From Saxidomus purpurata (taxonomy: Eukaryota; Mollusca; Bivalvia; Venerida; Veneridae): a stretch of DNA of 64,000 nt. The stretch lies in assembly GCA_022818135.1 (NCBI GenBank), contig JAFMSR010000009.1, positions 27,879,305-27,943,304 of the forward strand. Reading direction: 5' to 3'. Positions 12,908-23,800 of this stretch are shown piece after piece (the stretch's first letter is position 1; every line of letters starts with the position of its first letter). The notes below the pieces were generated by a model. That model was not told where the DNA came from, did not search any database, and saw only the letters and a list, made by a program, of their open reading frames with translations. The position numbers and the translations under genes were made by a program.

Positions 12908-15350
12908 CAAAATCCGAATAACCAACTACCTTTTGGTTGGTAGTTGGGGATTCACGCGAATAACCAACTGAGTCCCCTGGTGGATGTAGGGAGAAAGGGG
13001 TGTTACCATGTTGTAGAACACATCTATCTTGTTATATATCAGTTACATTTCTTCCGGAAAATAATTCTATTTTGAGAAGAATACATGCAAAGTTCGAATT
13101 ACCAACTACCTTCTGGTTGGTAGTTGGGGATTCACGCGAATAACCAACCGAGTCCCCTGGTGGACGTAGGGAGAAGGGGGTGTTGCCATGTTGTAGAACA
13201 CATCTATCTTGTTATATATCCGTTACATTTATTCCGAAAAAAATACTTTCTATTTTGAGAAGAATACATTCAAAGTTCGAATTACCAACTACCTTCTTGT
13301 TGGTAGTTGGGGATTCACGCGAATAACCAACTGAGTCCCCTAGAGCACATAGGGAGAAGAGGATGTTGCAATGTTGTAGAACACATCTATCTTGTTATAT
13401 ATCAGTTAGATTTCTTCCGGAAAAATACTTTCTTTTTTGAGAGGATTACATGCAAAGTTCGAATTACCAACTACCTTCTGGTTGGTAGTTGGGGATTCAC
13501 GCGAATAACCAACTGAGTCCCCTGGTGGACGTAGGGAGAAGGGGGTGTTGCCATGTTGTAGAACACATGTATATTGTTATTTATCCGTAAAATTTATTCG
13601 GAAAAAAATACTTTCTATTTTGAGAAGAATACATGCAAAGTTCGAATTACCAACTACCTTCTGGTTGGTAGTTGGGGATTCACGCGAATAACCAACTGAA
13701 TCCCCTGGTGGATGTAGGGAGAAAGGGGTGTTACCATATTGTAGAACACATCTATCTTGTTATATATCAGTTACATTTCTTCCGGAAAAATACTTTCTTT
13801 TTTGAGAGGAATACATGCAAAGTTCGAATTACCAACTACCTTCTTGTTGGTAGTTGGGGATTCACGCGAATAACCAACTGAGTCCCCTGGTGGATGAAGG
13901 GAGAAGGGGGTGTTACCATATTGTAGAACACATCTATCTTGTTATATATCAGTTACATTTCTTCCGGAAAAATACTTTCTTTTTTGAGAGGAATACATGC
14001 AAAGTTCGAATTACCAACTACCTTCTGGTTGGTAGTTGGGGATTCACGCGAATAACCAACCGAGTCCCCTGGTGGACGTAGGGAGAAGGGGGTGTTACCA
14101 TGTTGTAGAACACATCTATCTTGTTATATATCAGTAACATTTCTTCCAGAAAAATACTTTCTTTTTTGAGAAGAATACATGCAAAGTTCGAATTACCAAC
14201 TATCTTCTGGTTGGTAGTTGGGGATTCACGCGAATAACCAACTGAGTCCCCTCGTGCACATAGGGTGAAGGGGTGTTGCCATGTTGTAGAACACATGTAT
14301 ATTGTTATATATCCGTTACATTTATTCCGAAAAAAAATACTTTCTATTTTGAGAAGAATACATTCAAAGTTCGAATTACCAACTACCTTCTGGTTGGTAG
14401 TTGGGGATTCACGCGAATAATCAACTGAGTCCCCTCGTGCACATAGGGTGAAGGAGGTGTTACCATGTTGTAGAACACATCTATCTTGTTATATATCAGT
14501 TAGATTTCTTCCGGAAAAATACTTTCTTTTTTGAGAAGAATATATGCAAAGTTCGAATTACCAACTACCTTCTGGTTGGTAGTTGGGGATTCACGCGAAT
14601 AACCAACTGAGTCCCCTAGTGGACATAGGGAGAAGAGGATGTTGCCATGTTGTAGAACACATCTATCTTGTTATATATCCGTTACATTTCTTCCAGAAAA
14701 ATACTTTCTTTTTTGAGAAGAATACATGCAAAGTTCGAATTACCAACTACCTTCTGGTTGGTAGTTGGGGATTCACGCGAATAACCAACTGAGTCCCCTC
14801 GTGCACATAGGGTGAAGGGGTGTTGCCATGTTGTAGAACACATCTATTTTGTTATATATCAGTTAGATTTCTTCCGGAAAAATACTTTCTATTTTGAGAG
14901 GAATACTCGCAAAGTTCGAATTACCAACTACCTTCTGGTTGGTAGTTGGGGATTCACGCGAATAACCAACTGAGTCCCCTGGTGGACGTAGGGAGAAGGG
15001 CATGTTACCATGTCGTAGAACACATCTATCTTGTTATATATCCTTACATTTCTTCCGGGAAAATACTTTCTATTTTGAGAGGAATACATGCAAAGTTCGA
15101 ATTACCAACTACCTTCTGGTTGGTAGTTGGAGATTCATACTAATAACCAACTAGGTCCCCTGCTTTATTCTGTGTTAAGGAAGGAGTATGGTGTGTTTGA
15201 ACATTTCATTCTGGTGATAGTGTATTGAGTTACCAACTACCAGTTATTATATAGTTTGGAATTACGAATAACCAACTGCCAACTAGTAGGTAGTTGGTTA
15301 TTCGAATATCCAACTACCAACTACCTACTACCTACCAAATTGACGTTCAT
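12908..15350 (+). repeat. Right inverted arm: ~182-bp tandem units
   Basis: The same unit as the left arm in reverse orientation, about 13 copies, from 'ccgaataaccaactacc' at about 12915 to the terminal segment 15160-15350. The internal hairpin arms are retained in nearly every copy. Confidence 0.9.
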
Positions 15351-15359
15351 GAATCACAC

Positions 15360-15935
15360 CCACAATAGCCACAACCTTGTTCTGTATTCTTCTCTGTATG
15401 GGTCTATTTTTTATTTATCTTCCCGAGGCCAGGACTGTTTACCGAGCATGAGAAATGTTATAATAATTTTAGCTCTGCTGTCATTTTCATAATAGGATAT
15501 AGTCTATCATACCGCATTTACTGTCGCAGACAATGCGAACATTAACTAGCTCAAGCCTAGAAATGCTAAAATTACTTTTTCCTAATTACGTCAATTATTG
15601 TCGACAGTCACACAGAAATACCATATAATGTATTCTTTATGGGTTTACAAACACTTATCAGTGACCTCTTATAAGGCAGACAAAATGTCAATGTACAAAA
15701 CTTATTAATTAGTGTTCTGTGAAAATATCTCAGAACAGGGCGTTAGGGGGTGTGCAGTTTTGGTCACGGCTGTACTCCTTTACGCCCCAACCTTTTTCAA
15801 TCTGACAGTCCTGTTAGGATCCAAGTATTTCTATCAAGTTGTAAAACATTTTAGAAATGAAAATTTCATTTAGTATATTATAATCATGCCAAAACTACTC
15901 GATTCAGGAATGCCCAAATTTAAACATTGTACTGT
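15360..15935. other. Stretch without recognisable feature
   Basis: No exon, RNA or repeat that I can support. Confidence 0.4.
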
Positions 15936-16080
15936 CACCGATAGACAACGTTCATACGTGTGAGGTTGTCCGGTAGTTACAGACGCCCGCGTACAGTCCT
16001 GTACCGCTAGACAACGTTCATACGTGTGAGGTTGTCCGGTAGTTACAGACGCCCGCGTACAGTCCTGTACCGTTAGACAG
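15936..16080. repeat. 66-bp tandem duplication, 2.1 copies
   Basis: The segment beginning tagacaacgttcatacgtg at 15942 recurs at 16008 with almost no change, and a third partial copy starts at about 16074. It is more GC-rich than its surroundings. Confidence 0.9.
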
Positions 16081-17264
16081 TGCTCATTAAAATATATTAC
16101 TGTGAAAATTTGCAGTTAGTGTACAGTGGAATGACTATAGGTTAGCACGTCAACATGACTGGCTGCTTAAGACAGGTATGACTGTATTAATCTGTGGCTT
16201 TAGACTAAACGGCATGTGTGATAGATACAAACTCTGGCCTGCTCTACATACAGCTAAACATGCACATATTTTTTCTGGTAATGTCTCGAAACTTGAAAAT
16301 GATATGTTACACATCTTGGGGTTCAGTTACAAAACGTTTATATAAATATCCGTATAGAGAAATAAAAGCTTTTCTCAATATTGCTGCTATAGGCAATCAT
16401 TTTGAAATTCATGACGAATGAAGATGGTGGAAAGGTTTGTTAGAAACTGACATCTAATCGAATTTTGCGCATTTAAATCTAGTTCATTTCTCTCTGAGCG
16501 CTCGTAATGTTTGTTTTATATTATTGACATTGTTGAGAAGACACAATGCTATTCTCTGAAAGATTTAATCTGCTGTAGATATTTAAATGATAGACATGCA
16601 TTTACTAACAAAGAATGAGATGAAATACAACTCATCTTTACTAAGTATTAGGGGTATCGTTGTTTTTGTTAAGAGTAGAAACAGTGCCAGTTTGCGACTG
16701 TTTTTGTTGTTACATATTTGTTTTCTGCGGAGCCTCTTCAGAACCAGTTCAAAAAGAATCCGACATTAAGTGTCACATGACTGTCCATGGCGACAACGCG
16801 TTTTTGAGTGATAGTTTATTTTCCAAAATGTTTCTTTTGTATTTCATTGACGCTTTGAGAGCCTTCATGAAATCTTTATTAAACACGACAGATAGCATTC
16901 ACTTTTTGTCAAAAAAAGATTTCTTACGAGTTATGGTTTTTCTCCGCCTTTAAGATTAACAAAAGCATTTTTGTCAGACCAGTAACTTCAGAAATATTCT
17001 ATGAATTACAGGGCGCGTTTTCATTCTAACGTGTAATATACCGGTATTTCTTCCCAAAATAGGTGTCTGTTAATAAAATTAAGATCATGTGATTATACAA
17101 AGTAACATAGGAGAGGTTTAAATATCGGACATTATATTAAAAGTCCCATGACCACAATTACATGTTGCTCTTATTTTACCATATGTCTTACCGACGAAAA
17201 TGAACTTTATTTGTACCAAAAGCATTCCTAACTTTACTTTTTAAATCGATGTACATGTTAGAAA
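16081..17264. other. Stretch without recognisable feature
   Basis: AT-rich DNA with open frames under 100 codons (for example 16660-16953, plus strand) that show no family motif. I do not support a gene here. Confidence 0.4.
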
Positions 17265-17568
17265 TACTGTAAATTGCTTTAAATTCGCGATGGTTTAATT
17301 TTCGCTAATATTCACGACTCTATGAGGACGCGAATTCAAAACCACGCGAAATATTAGCTTACCGGGTGTCCGAAGTTCAGTCTTTATGATAATAATAATA
17401 ATACAGATACGACGTATCCAGTGTAAAGGGTTAAAAAAACTTTCAAACATTTACGAATTTTTGCCTACCGTTTTAACTTGGCGTCGCGATTTTAAGACAT
17501 TGCGAATTAGTCAAAAACGTTAAATTCGCGAAAAAAAGGACCTCGCGAAATTAAAGCAATTTACAGTA
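17265..17568. mobile_element. MITE with terminal inverted repeats and TA flanks
   Basis: The left end reads TACTGTAAATTGCTTTAAAT, and the reverse complement of the right end reads TACTGTAAATTGCTTTAATT. The inversion continues into TTCGCG-containing sequence. The element is about 304 bp, ends in TA at both sides and carries no coding frame. TA flanks fit a Tc1/mariner-mobilised non-autonomous element, but the superfamily is inferred from the ends only. Confidence 0.75.
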
Positions 17569-18164
17569 TAGCGCAGTTATTGCGAAAAATAGGAAAGACT
17601 TCTGGCAACACCTTTTGCGTGAACAAACGACTTGAATACGAAAGAAATTAATATATATCAACTATGTTTTAGAGTATTAGTAAATTGATTTTACTATATT
17701 AGTAAATTCAAAGTGATCGTGGGACTTTAACAGTAGATATGTTAATTTAGATCATTTAAAAAAAATACTTACTTTAGCGACGTTTGCTAACTGCCAATAG
17801 TGAGACTTGACTAGGAAACAAACAGGAAAATCCTATAAATGCCAGTCTCAACATTACATGGTGAGAAAACTTGTCCAGTGTGCTCTACATGGAAACATCA
17901 ATAACCCAGTAACCCCCTTGACTGAAGCGTGCCGCGTCTAATAAATTCTCCTGTCAATTTACCTCTATCTTACTCGGAATGAAAATCATACACTGCTGCC
18001 AGTGTTCGTGCGTGCGTAAATAAGTATATTATTTAGGCAATGATGATAGGTTGTATGGTCTTGGAAAAGGTTTTCTTCCGTGACAGATCAGAAGCGTTTT
18101 CGTTATGCCGTAGATACATGCAATACAATTGCCGAATGATCTAACGAAAACGTTTTCATGGTTT
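17569..18164. other. Stretch without recognisable feature
   Basis: No gene or repeat seen. Confidence 0.35.
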
Positions 18165-18880
18165 TGTAGACTGGTCCAAGGAACAACATATTGTAGACTG
18201 TTCCAAGGAACATTATTTTATAGACCTATCAAAGGAACATTATTTTATAGACCTATCCTACGAGAAATATTTTGTACATTGATCCTAGGAACAGTATTGT
18301 GTAGACCTATTTAAGGAACAATATTGTATGGATCTGTCCAAGGAACAATATTGTGTAGACCTATTTAAGGAACAATATTGTATGGACCTGTCCACGGAAC
18401 AATATTGTGTAGACCTGTGATCCCAACAACATTTTGCAAACCGATCCCAGAAAAAAAACATTTTATAGACCGATCCCAAGAACAACATTTTGTAGACCGG
18501 TCCCAAGAACAACATTTTGTAGACCGGTCCCAAGAACAACATTTTGTAGACCGGTCCCAAGAACAACATTTTGTAGACCGGTCCCAAGAACAACATTTTG
18601 TAGACCGGTCCCAAGAACAACATTTTGTAGACCGGTCCCAGGAAAAACATTGTTAAGACCCATCCCGAGAAAACATTTTGTAGACCCCGTGGAACAACAT
18701 TTTGTAGACCGGTTCCTGGGAACAACATTTTGTAGACCGGTCCCAGGAAAAACATTGTTAAGACCCATCCCGAGAAAACATTTTGTAGACCCCGTGGAAC
18801 AACATTTTGTAGACCGGTTCCTGGGAACACCATTCTGTAGACCGACCCTAGGAAAAACATTTTGTAGACCGATTCCTCGG
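18165..18880. repeat. Second 27-bp tandem array
   Basis: The core unit is aacaacattttgtagaccgg plus tcccaag (27 bp), with diverged early units of the type aacaatattgtgtagaccta. A block of about 108 bp containing 'cccgtggaacaacatt' is duplicated (about 18650-18700 and 18760-18815). Being a multiple of 3, the array opens frames on both strands: 198 and 210 codons minus, 259 codons plus. Only the plus frame runs on past the array, to 19213. No family is recognisable. Confidence 0.9.
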
Positions 18881-20712
18881 AGAATAATTCTTCTATCATA
18901 CAAGAAAAGAGTATCAATAATAAAGTCCAAATGTGAGTACTTATTCGTAGAAATAATGTTTGTAAAGTTCCCAGTGTTCAATCGAATGGCAGGCATGTTA
19001 AAGCATTGTTCTGGCCAAATAAAATGTATTGACCACAGTGATAAAAACGTCGGAGTCATTTCTGGCCTTGCAAACGTGCCGAGTAATTTGTTAGGGGAGA
19101 ATACTATACCCCGAGGAACAGACGTTCCTATTGATTATGTAAATGAAGCTATTAGGTTTAGAGGGGAACCAGCAAAAATAATTGTTAGTTTTCAGTGGAG
19201 TATGTCTGCCTGAATCAGAGATTGCAGGGTTTTCATTTGCTATTAAATAATCTGAAGATATTCGAATCATTTATTTATCGTTACATAACATGAAAACGTC
19301 TAATGTCTCTTGCCGAACAGTCTTCAAAAATATCGACTAAGGATAAGAAATTATTCATTGTCATCTTTATGGTTTATCTGTAAGTGATCTTTTTTCAATA
19401 AAAGCAAGCTTGGAGAACACATTTTCAAAATTCAGTGGTACATGTAAGCAGCGGGCCTAGAAGACAACGGAACATATGGATATACGTTACAAGAGTCTGA
19501 ATCAGATATTTATCAAGTAGAGTTAACTGCAATTTTTCACCAATAACTGCCAATAATGTAAAACTGTCTCGTCTGTATTTTGAAAGAGAGCTTTTTGGTC
19601 GTAAAATAGCATCAGTATAATTATATCCATGTTTATGCAGCGGCGTGTTAATGCAAGTATCAACAGTAAGCCGTGACAAAATGTTTAAATACAAATAAAA
19701 AGAGACATCAGAGTGTTCAATGCGAACTTCAAAAGAGCTGAACCTTTTTACATATATATGAGCTAAAAAATATCTAGCCTCCACCTCTGCTAATCTCGAA
19801 CAAAACCTAGACTGCTGTGACCAGGTCATTCTCCATTAACACTACCGCTTCTATCTGAAAACCTAACCATAAATGACATTATTTTACTCATTAATTTCAT
19901 AAGTAAATTAGTAGTAAATCAGTAGTATACATTCTTTGATATATGTAACATTTATTTTAGCTGCACTTAATAAGTTGGCAAATATTATTTTTCTAAAATG
20001 GTCACGAAAGAAAATAAATACATTTTAGACATAAAATATATAGTATCGGTGTGTTTTAGACATGAAATGGTATTAGCGTGTTTTAGACATAAAATGGTAT
20101 CGGCGTGTTTTGAAAACTCATATTTCTAGAATAATTGCCTGTATTGTATATTTACAATGATTTACGCTACATTGGTATTTGACAAGTTGAAAAGTTCCTT
20201 AAACTTACATACTTATATAACTAAAACTCTGTTTGCATGTTTCCTGCTTCAAAAAACGATGAGCCTGTAGTTTGTGAGATCCACCATCAGCGCATTTACA
20301 TGTGCGCAAAATAAAAGCTTGTGTGGCTTGTGTGACAGTTTTTACTGTCTTTAAAATCTTTGACATTATCAGGATTTATTATATTAACGATCCCTGACAT
20401 TATGCAAGGAGTAAGTCTAAATCCCGGCGCTGTTGATTCTTTTGGGTAAGGTATCGAGATATTGTAAATATAAAAATATATATATACCGATCATCTTATG
20501 CGAATTTACATGGGTGTCGCACAAATACCCAAAACATGGTACTTATTTCATATAATTAAGCTAACCAAATGACTTCAGCGGTTCATTGTCTGTAAAGGAA
20601 TGTGATAACATACAGAGGTACATGTTTTTTTGAAAATTGTATTCATCTTTTCTTGCACGAAGTAAAAATTCACCGGAGAGTGTTTCTCAACAGATTTATT
20701 TGTGTTTTACAG
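18881..20712. other. Stretch upstream of the MPP-type gene
   Basis: Mostly unique AT-rich DNA. It contains a short triplication near 20015-20110 (unit gtgttttagacatgaaatgg plus about 7 bp). A 134-codon minus frame at 19425-19829 has no motif I know. The promoter and any untranslated first exon of the MPP-type gene may lie here or further left, but I see no core promoter I would defend. Confidence 0.4.
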
Positions 20713-20775
20713 ATTGAAAAAGTCTTGTTGTAGCAGGAAAGCGGATGTCCTCCATGATGTATCACGTGACTTCCC
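20713..20775 (+). other. MPP7: Probable 5' untranslated part of the first coding exon
   Basis: A pyrimidine-rich stretch ending in 'tgtgttttacag' precedes 20713 and looks like a splice acceptor, so the start codon probably sits in the second exon of the transcript. An in-frame TGA at 20767-20769 fixes that translation cannot begin earlier in this exon. The upstream non-coding exon was not identified. Confidence 0.45.
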
Positions 20776-20824
20776 ATGATGCCTGTCACCCTCTCATTGA
20801 AAACGCAGCAGTATATTGATCCAG
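20776..20824 (+). CDS. MPP7: MPP-type gene, coding exon 1
   Basis: Encodes the first 16 residues (MMPVTLSLKTQQ...) and ends in phase 1 at CCAG|GTATGC. The single leftover G joins AT of exon 2 to give Asp, which keeps the frame. Confidence 0.8.
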
Positions 20825-23800
20825 GTATGCAATGTAAAAGAAACGCCTTTTCTTAGAGTATACATAGTTTGATGATCATCTCAACTCAGTTAAATTAGTT
20901 CAAAAACCTACCAGTATTAGTTTGGTTAGTTCAGGGACCTACCATTTTCAGTTTGATTAGTTCAAGGACCTACCATTATCAGTTTGATAGTTCAAGGACC
21001 TACCAGTATCATTTCAATTAGTTCAAGGACCTACCAGTATCACTTAAATAAGTTCAAGGACCTACCAGTATCTGTTTAATTAGTTCAAGGACCTACCAGT
21101 ATCAGTTTAATTAGTTCAAGGACCTACCAGTATCAGTTAAATTAGATCAAGGACCTACCAGTATCAGTTAATTTAGTTGAAGGACCTACCAGTATCAGTT
21201 AAATTAGTTCAAGGACCTACCAGTATCAGTTAAATTAGTTGAAGGACCTACCAGTATAAGTTAATTTAGTTGAAGGGCCTACCAGTATCAGGTAAATTAG
21301 ATCAAGGACCTACCAGTATCAGGTAAATTAGATCCAGGGCCTACCAGTATCAGGTAATATTAGTTCAAGAACCTACCAGTATCAGGTAAATTAGTTCAAG
21401 GACCTACTAGTATCAGGTAAATTAGTTCAAGGACCTACCAGTATCAGGTAATATTAGTTCAAGGACCTACCCGTATCAGGTAAATTAGTTCAAGGGCCTA
21501 CCAGTATCAGGTAATATTAGTTCAAGGACCTACCAGTATCAGTTAAATTAGTTCAAGGACCTACCAGTATCAGTTAAATTAGTTCAAGGACCTACCCGTA
21601 TCAGGTAAATTAGTTCAAGGACCTACCAGTATCAGGTAATATTAGTTCAAGGACCTACCCGTATCAGGTAAATTAGTTGAAGGACCTACCAGTATCAGGT
21701 AATATTAGTTCAAGGACCTACCAGTATCAGGTAAATTAGTTCAAGGACCTACCAGTATCAGGTAATATTAGTTCAAGGACCTACCCGTATCAGGTAAATT
21801 AGTTCAAGGGCCTACCAGTATCAGGTAATATTAGTTCAAGGACCTACCAGTATCAGGTAAATTAGTTGAAGGACCTACCAGTATCAGGTAATATTAGTTC
21901 AAGGACCTACCAGTATCAGGTAAATTAGTTGAAGGACCTACCAGTATCAGGTAATATTAGTTCAAGGACCTACCCGTATCAGGTAAATTAGTTCAAGGGC
22001 CTACCATTATCAGGTAATATTAGTTCAAGGGCCTACTAGTATCAGGTAAATTAGTTGAAGGACCTACCAGTATTAGTTAAATTAGTTGAAGGACCTACCT
22101 GCTGTGTTTCATTTTATAAAATGACGTTGAAAGAAATGTTTCATATACAAAAGTATGTAGAGAGTTGCTAAGCACTGAGCCCTGAAAATAATAATTTCTA
22201 AAATATTGGAAATGATTTGATTATATTCAGTTAACAGTTTTGGTCGAGCCACCACAGTACCAAGCGCCATTCACACACACGTACGCAGCCAATCACACTA
22301 AAACTGCGAGTCAATAAAAATGTGTGATACCAATATCAGTTATCCTTTTTTCGTCTCGTGCTTGAAAACGTAGGAACAAGAACAGACAAATAAATTGTGT
22401 TTAAGCATATAATCGATTAAAAAAGACTAAACAATATTCATGTATGACAAATCCACGAAAACAATATCAGTATTTCTGCGAAATTTCCACGTATTGTGGC
22501 TTTAAGCTTTGGTAAACGGCTGTTTATTTTAAACGTTATTTTGATTTTTTTACCTTCTGTCATCAAAACAGTGATTATAATCATATAGTAAGCATGTGCT
22601 AACAGAATAATGATTGTGATTTTGTTATAAACAGATGCAAACAAGATAGTGAGCAGTCTTCCGGTTTTACATTCCGAGTACAGCATTCCTGACGAACATA
22701 TCGCTTTTCTCAGGAGATTCTTCAGAGCACATGATACACAAACACTCATGAAGGTAAGCGACACCGAGGACTCTTGATTCACAGACACTCATGAAGGTAA
22801 GCGACACCGAGGAACTCTTGATTCACAAACACTCATGAAGGTAAGCGACGATTCACAAACACTCATGAAGGTAAGCGACACCGAGGAACTCCTGATTCAC
22901 AAACACTCATGAAGGTAAGCGACACTCATGAAGGTAAGCGACACCGAGGAACTCTTGATTCACTCATGAAGGGAGTTACATGCTACACAAACGCTCCTGA
23001 ATATAAACAACAACCGGCAGGATACACATAATCCAATAAACGATTGCATGGTACACACACATTCCTGAAGGTAAACCACAAACCCCAAGAAGAGATCGCA
23101 TGATAAACAAACATTGCTGATTGTTAAGTCACACCGCATGATTCGCAAAAACGCAAGAAGGAGAAGGGAAAACCAGGTACACAAACGCTCCTGAAGGAAA
23201 GCCATATCGCATAATTTGAAAAAAAAACTTAGAAGGGATGGCATGGTACACAAATCTCATGAAAGTAACTCACACCGCATGATACACAAAACTCGAGAAG
23301 GGATCGCATGATACACAAACGCCCCTGAAGGTAATCCACACCGCATGATACACAAAACCCCGAGAGGGGATCGCATGATTTACAAACGCTCCTGAAGGTA
23401 ATCCACACCGCATGATACACAAAACCCCGAGAGGGGATCGCATGATTCACAAACGCTCCTGAAGGTAATCCACACCGCATGATACACAAAACTCCGAGAG
23501 GGGATCGCATGATACACAAACGCTCCTGAAGGAAAGCCTCTTCGCATGATACACAAACGCCCAAGAAGGGATGATATGGTACACAAACGCTCCTGAAGAT
23601 AATCCAGTACGCATGATACACAAAACTCCGAGAGGGGATCGCATGATACACAAACGCTCCTGAAGGTAATCCACACCGCATGATACACAAAACCCCGAGA
23701 GGGGATCGCATGATACACAAACGCCCCTGAAGGTAATCCACACCGCATGATACACAAAACCCCAAGAGGGGATCGCATGATACACAAACGCTCCTGAAGG

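Larger units (their letters stand above)
9140..15350. mobile_element. Large foldback-type element with 9-bp target-site duplication
   Basis: The outermost bases are inverted copies of each other: ATGAGCGTCAATTTGGTAGG on the left, and the reverse complement of the right end reads ATGAACGTCAATTTGGTAGG. The match continues through a GTAGTTGG-rich segment, a 'cactatcaccagaatg' segment and an 'acagaataaagcagggga' segment into the arrays. Directly outside lies the same 9-mer, GAATCACAC, in direct orientation (9131-9139 and 15351-15359), as expected of a target-site duplication. Each arm is a tandem array of a ~182-bp unit, about 14 units on the left and 13 on the right in opposite orientation, around a ~1 kb spacer without a transposase-like frame. 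Long array-built inverted repeats plus 9-bp duplications recall Drosophila FB elements and long-TIR Mutator-like elements. Assignment to a superfamily is inference. It looks non-autonomous. Confidence 0.85.

Noticed and set aside
18434..19213. 259-codon plus frame that continues about 100 codons past the 27-bp array
   Set aside because: The non-repeat tail has no recognisable domain and no supporting splice or expression signal. Kept only as a curiosity.
19425..19829. 134-codon minus frame
   Set aside because: No motif, no neighbouring exon. A frame of this length can occur by chance in this much sequence.
20885..22100. Intron 1 array as a derivative of the MPP exon 1 end
   Set aside because: 'cagtat...cag|gta' is shared only loosely, and the most proximal units resemble the exon less than the distal ones, unlike the two convincing cases.
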